Shown here: one piece after another, positions 13,009-15,480 of the stretch
Layout: each line of letters begins with the position of its first letter
How positions within the stretch are numbered: position 1 is the first letter of the stretch
NCBI GenBank assembly: GCA_964429015.1
Contig: CAYSAM010000019.1
Span: 1-15,480 of the forward strand
Length of the DNA: 15,480 bases
Reading direction: 5' to 3'
Source: MFAQ01 sp964429015
GTDB lineage: Bacteria > Patescibacteriota > Microgenomatia > UBA1400 > MFAQ01
Program-made: the position numbers and the translations under genes
The notes under the pieces: model-generated
The model's database searches: none
What the model saw: the letters and a program-made list of their open reading frames with translations, nothing else
Told to the model about the DNA's origin: nothing

Positions 13009-13629
13009 ATGACGGTAACACTGTACAAAAGACAAAGACAAATCGTAGAGTTTATTTCTCAGTTTATTCAAAAAAATGGCTATTCACCAACTCTTTCAGA
13101 AATAGCAGTTGCTATAGGCGTTTCATCCCTTGCTACCATACATGAGCATTTGCAGGCCCTAGAAAAAAAAGGTGTCATTCGTAAATTCGATGGAGCTATT
13201 CGAGGTATAGAAATAGTAGATAGACCAAGTGTAGAGGGTGCCTCCATTGAACTACCAATTCTTGGTTTTATTGCTGCTGGTAGACCTATTGAACCCCTTA
13301 CAGACCCAAATGCTTCTATGAAAGTTGCTTCGTCGATGATAAGTGGCAAGAAGCGAGCTTTTGTTCTCCAGGTAAAAGGGGACTCCATGATTGAAGAAGG
13401 AATTTTTAATTCTGATTACGTTATTATCGAAGAGTGCGATGCGACAGCAGTAAAAGATGGAGATATTGTTGTGGCACTTTTGGAAAATGGTTTAGCTACA
13501 CTTAAAAGATTTTTTAGAGAAAGAACTAGAGTGCGCTTGGAACCAGCTAATTCTTCTATGTCCCCTATTTTTGCTATAAACGTTAAGGTGCAAGGTAAGT
13601 GTGTTGGTGTAATAAGGAAGTTTAACTAA
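13009..13629 (+). CDS. lexA: LexA, SOS repressor and self-cleaving protease
   Basis: LexA represses SOS genes and cleaves itself when bound to RecA filaments. The 206-residue protein has the standard layout: an N-terminal winged helix-turn-helix (about 1-70, with SEIAVAIGVSSLATIHEHLQALEKKGVI as recognition region), cleavage site Ala90-Gly91 in 'GFIAAGRPIEP', catalytic Ser126 in 'VKGDSMIEEGI' and catalytic Lys166 in 'ATLKRFF'. All key residues are present, so it should be active. Recognition-helix residues (VSSLATIHEHLQ) resemble common LexAs only partly, in keeping with a different operator. It lies in one cluster with uvrA, uvrB and uvrC. It is convergent with a small gene whose stop is 12 nt away. 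Confidence 0.97.
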   Translation: MTVTLYKRQRQIVEFISQFIQKNGYSPTLSEIAVAIGVSSLATIHEHLQALEKKGVIRKFDGAIRGIEIVDRPSVEGASIELPILGFIAAGRPIEPLTDPNASMKVASSMISGKKRAFVLQVKGDSMIEEGIFNSDYVIIEECDATAVKDGDIVVALLENGLATLKRFFRERTRVRLEPANSSMSPIFAINVKVQGKCVGVIRKFN

Positions 13630-13657
13630 AAAAATCCCTCCTATTTAGTAGGAGGGA
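13628..13657 (-). terminator. Terminator of the 13641-13868 gene
   Basis: On the minus strand a perfect 9-bp stem (TCCCTCCTA / TAGGAGGGA, loop CTAAA) is followed by T7. The TAG stop of the gene lies inside the stem. It sits between convergent lexA and the small gene; for lexA the hairpin lacks a U-run. Confidence 0.85.
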
Positions 13658-13868
13658 GGAGGCCAATGTCCACTTTGTAGTTTCGTGTGGCGTTTATAGT
13701 GGTTGTGTATTCTACTTCACCGTGATTGATTAGTGGATCGTGAGAAATGACTTTGACAAAATATCCATCCTCAATCAGTTTGTTTACTTCGTCAGTGACT
13801 TGCTTGGACTGGGAATTGTTTCCGTAGCTAACAATCACCTTGTGTACGAAGGCAGGTTTTTGGGCCAT
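13641..13868 (-). CDS. Unrecognised 75-residue small protein (tandem-leader gene A)
   Basis: The family is not recognised. AAGGAG, 7 nt before the ATG, and a strong terminator show a real gene. The product (MAQKPAFVHKVIVSYGNNSQ...) suggests a small alpha/beta fold: a first strand HKVIVSYG, a helix with KQVTDEVNKLIEDG, a second strand YFVKVISHD, and a tail of beta type. It has no Cys, signal peptide or TM helix. The promoter and 5' leader (13876-13916) closely match those of the next gene upstream (13966-14196), although the two proteins do not look alike. Its TAG stop is inside the terminator stem. Confidence 0.75.
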   Translation of the reverse strand: MAQKPAFVHKVIVSYGNNSQSKQVTDEVNKLIEDGYFVKVISHDPLINHGEVEYTTTINATRNYKVDIGLLPPTK

Positions 13869-13875
13869 CTTTTTT

Positions 13876-13916
13876 CTCCTTATAAAATGTACTTGTTAAG
13901 CGAATTGTATACCAAA
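13876..13916 (-). promoter_or_regulatory. Promoter/leader copy A (TTTGG-TATACAAT block)
   Basis: On the minus strand TTTGGTATACAAT is followed by a leader ending in AAGGAG. TATACAAT (13904-13911) is a good -10 with the extended TGG before it; no clear -35 is seen. About two thirds or more of the 41 bases match copy B (14203-14243), including ACAAGTACATT against GCAAGCACATT in the untranslated part. Confidence 0.6.
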
Positions 13917-13947
13917 CAGACTAAAACAGAGTATGTATAAAAACTAA

Positions 13948-13973
13948 AATAAATTGCCCCAACAACTAGGGGC
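13948..13973 (-). terminator. Probable terminator of the 13966-14196 gene
   Basis: On the minus strand GCCCC-TAGTTGTT-GGGGC is followed by AATTTATTTT. The 5-bp GC stem with a T-rich tail is a modest terminator. The TAG stop lies in the loop, so here too the stop codon is embedded in the hairpin. Confidence 0.6.
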
Positions 13974-14196
13974 TAGAAATAACAGGTGAAACATGAAAGT
14001 GTTTAGCAATATTTTGACTAATGTTGATTGCTCTTAAATTTGACAGTGAAAGATTGCCTGTGTATTGTTCCACGATGATGTTAACTGATTCATGGTTGCC
14101 CGGAATTTGAACCTGTATATGCTCAGCCGGCGGGATATTTTCGACAAAAGATTTTAGCAACACAAGTTGTTCTTCTATTTTTACTCCAGTTTTCAT
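13966..14196 (-). CDS. Unrecognised 76-residue small protein (tandem-leader gene B)
   Basis: The family is not recognised. GAGGTG about 5 nt before the ATG, a TATACAAT promoter and a downstream hairpin support it. The product (MKTGVKIEEQLVLLKSFVEN...) appears to have an N-terminal helix (IEEQLVLLKSFVENI), a beta-type centre (HIQVQIPGNHESVNIIVEQYTG) and a second helix (LSNLRAINISQNIAKHF). It has no Cys, signal peptide or TM helix. It lies 97 nt upstream of gene A on the same strand, with a near-copy of the same promoter/leader, so the two are probably co-regulated. Upstream it faces the repeat cluster and rsmI. Confidence 0.72.
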   Translation of the reverse strand: MKTGVKIEEQLVLLKSFVENIPPAEHIQVQIPGNHESVNIIVEQYTGNLSLSNLRAINISQNIAKHFHVSPVISSP

Positions 14197-14202
14197 TTTA
14201 CA

Positions 14203-14243
14203 CCTCTATAATAATGTGCTTGCTGAGGAGATTGTATACCAAA
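14203..14243 (-). promoter_or_regulatory. Promoter/leader copy B (TTTGG-TATACAAT block)
   Basis: On the minus strand TTTGGTATACAAT (-10 at 14231-14238) leads into CTCCTCAGCAAGCACATTA. The block matches copy A in order and spacing: -10 to ATG is 34 nt here and 35 nt in copy A. No clear -35 is visible; the expected place borders the dispersed repeat. Confidence 0.6.
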
Positions 14244-14254
14244 TTTACACGATC

Positions 14255-14350
14255 GTCATCGCGAGCGAAGCGCGGCGATCCAGAAAAGGATGGATTGCCA
14301 CAGCTCGTACCCTCTTTGTGGTATCTATGGAAGTCGAAATTCGCAATGAC
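14255..14350. repeat. Dispersed palindromic repeat, GTCATTGCGAG-type
   Basis: The ends GTCATCGCGA (14255-14264) and TCGCAATGAC (14341-14350) are inverted copies with one mismatch. Just inside are GGCGATCC (14274-14281) and GGATTGCC (14291-14298), also inverted with one mismatch. It has the look of the widespread small non-coding repeat or MITE-like elements that read 'GTCATTGCGAGCGAAGCG...GCAATCC' in many bacteria. It has no coding capacity and is more GC-rich than its surroundings. Confidence 0.7.
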
Positions 14351-14353
14351 TGG

Positions 14354-14383
14354 CCCTGGATTCCGGATCACGTCCGGCATGAC
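14354..14383. repeat. Second dispersed palindromic repeat (CTGGATTCCGG...CCGGCATGACA type)
   Basis: CCTGGATTCCGG, a short spacer and CCGGCATGACA form a small hairpin (CCGGA-TCACG-TCCGG) of the type seen as scattered repeats in many bacterial genomes. It directly follows the first repeat, and its last bases run into the -10 of rsmI. Confidence 0.6.
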
Positions 14384-14384
14384 A

Positions 14385-14390
14385 TACAAT
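14385..14390 (+). promoter_or_regulatory. -10 box of rsmI, at the edge of the repeat
   Basis: TACAAT ends 6 nt before ATG 14397 (ATACAT between), the same spacing as in lexA and the 11860 gene, which suggests a leaderless rsmI mRNA. Any -35 must lie in the repeat (14354-14383) and is not recognisable. Confidence 0.45.
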
Positions 14391-14396
14391 ATACAT

Positions 14397-15095
14397 ATGC
14401 ATTTAAAAATTGTGGGTTTGCCGATTGGGAATGTGGAAGATATTTCTTTGCGTGGTTTGAAAACTCTAAAAGAAACTAGGTTTATAGTTTGTGAGGATAG
14501 CCGCATGTTTAACAACCTATGGTCAAAGTTTAAACAAATGGGTTTGGTGGAAAATTTCACAGGTCGGATCAAATTTGTAAATGATTTTAATGAATATAAA
14601 GTTCTCCCCCACCTGCTGGAGGAAATGGATTTACTCGAAGAAGCCGTTTTGGTTAGTGACGCTGGTATGCCTCTAATTTCGGATCCTGGTTACAAGCTGG
14701 TATCTGAGGGGTTAAAAAGAGGTTGGGAAGTAACTACAATCCCTGGACCTACAGCAGAAAGTGCTGCTCTAGCTATATCTGGTTTACCAACTGATAAATA
14801 TATGTTTTTGGGTTTTTTACCCAAAACAGGGGGAAAGAGAGAAACTTTGTTAAAAAAAGTAGCAGCAGAAATTGATAACTTAAAGTATTCTGTGGTGATC
14901 TACGAGTCCCCAGTAAGAACTGAAAAAATTTTAGGGGAAATAAAGAAGATTTTTGGTGAAGATATAAGAGTTTGTTTGGCTGTTGACCTTACCAAGGTTT
15001 CGCAAAAAATAGTTAGGGGAAGTATTGGAGAAGTTTTGGAAAAAGTAAAAACTTTAAAACAAAAGGGCGAAGTGACTATTGTTTTATCTAATTAG
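14397..15095 (+). CDS. rsmI: 16S rRNA (cytidine-2'-O)-methyltransferase RsmI
   Basis: RsmI uses SAM to 2'-O-methylate C1402 in the decoding centre of 16S rRNA. The 232-residue protein begins MHLKIVGLPIGNVEDISLRGLKTLKE with the family's PIGN-x-x-DI motif, continues with VCEDSR and VSDAGMPLISDPGYKLV, IPGPTAESAALAISGLP, FLGFLPKTGGKR and the YESPVR motif, and ends in the usual C-terminal domain with VCLAVDLTKVSQKIVRG. It is somewhat short for the family (about 230-290). The open frame extends upstream to 14214, but this part is repeat DNA, so ATG 14397 is the start. It is convergent with the gpmI fragment; their stop codons overlap in TTAG (15092-15095). Confidence 0.95.
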   Translation: MHLKIVGLPIGNVEDISLRGLKTLKETRFIVCEDSRMFNNLWSKFKQMGLVENFTGRIKFVNDFNEYKVLPHLLEEMDLLEEAVLVSDAGMPLISDPGYKLVSEGLKRGWEVTTIPGPTAESAALAISGLPTDKYMFLGFLPKTGGKRETLLKKVAAEIDNLKYSVVIYESPVRTEKILGEIKKIFGEDIRVCLAVDLTKVSQKIVRGSIGEVLEKVKTLKQKGEVTIVLSN

Positions 15096-15430
15096 ATTGT
15101 CGCGGCCGACCTAAGGTCGTGCCTAGCAAGGACAAGGTTATTGCCGGACATTTCGATGGGTTTTTCAATTTCGAGCAATTTAAGAATGGTGGGGGCAATA
15201 TCACCAAGCTTGCCTTTTACAAGTTTAAATTGATTGTCTGTAGGGTGATAAATAATTAATGGAACAGGAGAGTTGGAGTGTTCGGTGTCCACCTTGCCAC
15301 TTTGATGGTTAATTAATTCCTCGGCGTTACCATGATCGGCGGTAATAACTAAATAACTATTTGTTTCTTTGGCCAGGTCTGTTCGAGGAGGCGCGATTGC
15401 GGTTATGGAGAAATGCAATGAGCCAAACAA
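15092..15430 (-). CDS. gpmI: C-terminal fragment of cofactor-independent phosphoglycerate mutase
   Basis: The segment YLVITADHGNAEELINHQSGKVDTEHSNSPVPLIIYHP followed by GDIAPTILKLLEIEKPIEMSG is the C-terminal metal-binding part of iPGM (glycolysis, 3-PGA to 2-PGA), with the DHGN and TEHS motifs intact. Upstream of about 15370 (residues MFGSLHFSITAIAPPRTD) nothing matches iPGM, and the frame meets a TGA at 15461-15463. The base composition also changes there. The gene is therefore truncated or joined to unrelated sequence at the window end. The listed start (TTG 15428-15430) is only the first codon available. The C-terminal tail after MSGNNLVLA (RHDLRSAATI) is unusual and is coded by GC-rich palindromic DNA. 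Confidence 0.8.
   Translation of the reverse strand: MFGSLHFSITAIAPPRTDLAKETNSYLVITADHGNAEELINHQSGKVDTEHSNSPVPLIIYHPTDNQFKLVKGKLGDIAPTILKLLEIEKPIEMSGNNLVLARHDLRSAATI
15099..15119. repeat. GC-rich palindromic patch at the gpmI 3' end
   Basis: GTCGCGGCCGAC followed by CGACC-TAA-GGTCG gives nested inverted repeats in a very GC-rich patch between the stop codons of rsmI and the gpmI core. No T-run follows on either strand, so it is not a standard terminator. It may be a repeat remnant that has extended the gpmI reading frame. Confidence 0.4.
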
Positions 15431-15480
15431 TCTTGTATCGCCAGTGGCATGGTTTGATTCTCAACGCTGCTGCTTTCTCG

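Noticed and set aside
14255..14383. CRISPR array or attachment site
   Set aside because: The repeats are inverted and of two different families, with no regular spacers, and no integrase or cas gene is present.
14214..14396. N-terminal extension of RsmI
   Set aside because: The extra 61 codons translate dispersed repeat DNA and precede the family's conserved start (MHLKIVGLPIGN). The -10 box at 14385-14390 also lies inside.

Overview
This 15.5 kb window is AT-rich bacterial DNA with tightly packed genes, very short intergenic gaps, several mRNAs that look leaderless, tRNAs without encoded CCA, and reduced-length versions of common proteins (a UvrC without its C-terminal HhH region, a 440-residue solute-binding protein). 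This style is typical of Candidate Phyla Radiation (Patescibacteria) genomes, perhaps a Microgenomates-like lineage. That assignment is inference; no marker gene here proves it. Stop codons are TAA and TAG, and nothing suggests a recoded UGA.

Layout. Positions 85-358 hold a minus-strand tRNA trio (Phe-GAA, Gly-GCC, Leu-GAG), followed by a small minus-strand basic ORF (407-611) whose frame is broken at an A6 run but which keeps a strong RBS and a terminator. A plus-strand tRNA-Leu(CAG) lies at 665-745. From 8669 down to 762 runs a long minus-strand gene string: uvrA, a signal-peptide/membrane-anchored transglutaminase-like protein, uvrC (overlapping the previous gene by 134 nt), a 4-TM 'phage holin IV/YvlD' protein, secG, and a family-5 peptide-binding-like protein. 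Two unrecognised small genes (8796-9119, 9222-9695), each with an RBS and a terminator, sit between the divergent uvrA and uvrB. UvrB (9732-11786, minus) is divergent from an unrecognised 365-residue gene, which is followed by lexA (13009-13629). Two small minus-strand genes (13641-13868, 13966-14196) share an almost duplicated promoter/leader. A dispersed-repeat cluster (14255-14383) then leads into rsmI (14397-15095), and the window closes with a C-terminal piece of gpmI whose upstream part is not recognisable.

How the genes fit together. The core is a complete nucleotide-excision repair set (uvrA, uvrB, uvrC) with the SOS repressor LexA, all within about 11 kb. The most useful new observation is a 17-bp sequence shared at 16 of 17 positions by the lexA promoter (12980-12996, filling exactly the spacer between -35 and -10) and the uvrA upstream region (8693-8709, minus). 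It is built as TTTGG-N6-TTTGG and is the best candidate for this lineage's LexA operator; it resembles neither the E. coli nor the Bacillus SOS box. The unrecognised genes next to uvrA, uvrB and lexA are therefore candidates for damage-response partners, by position only.
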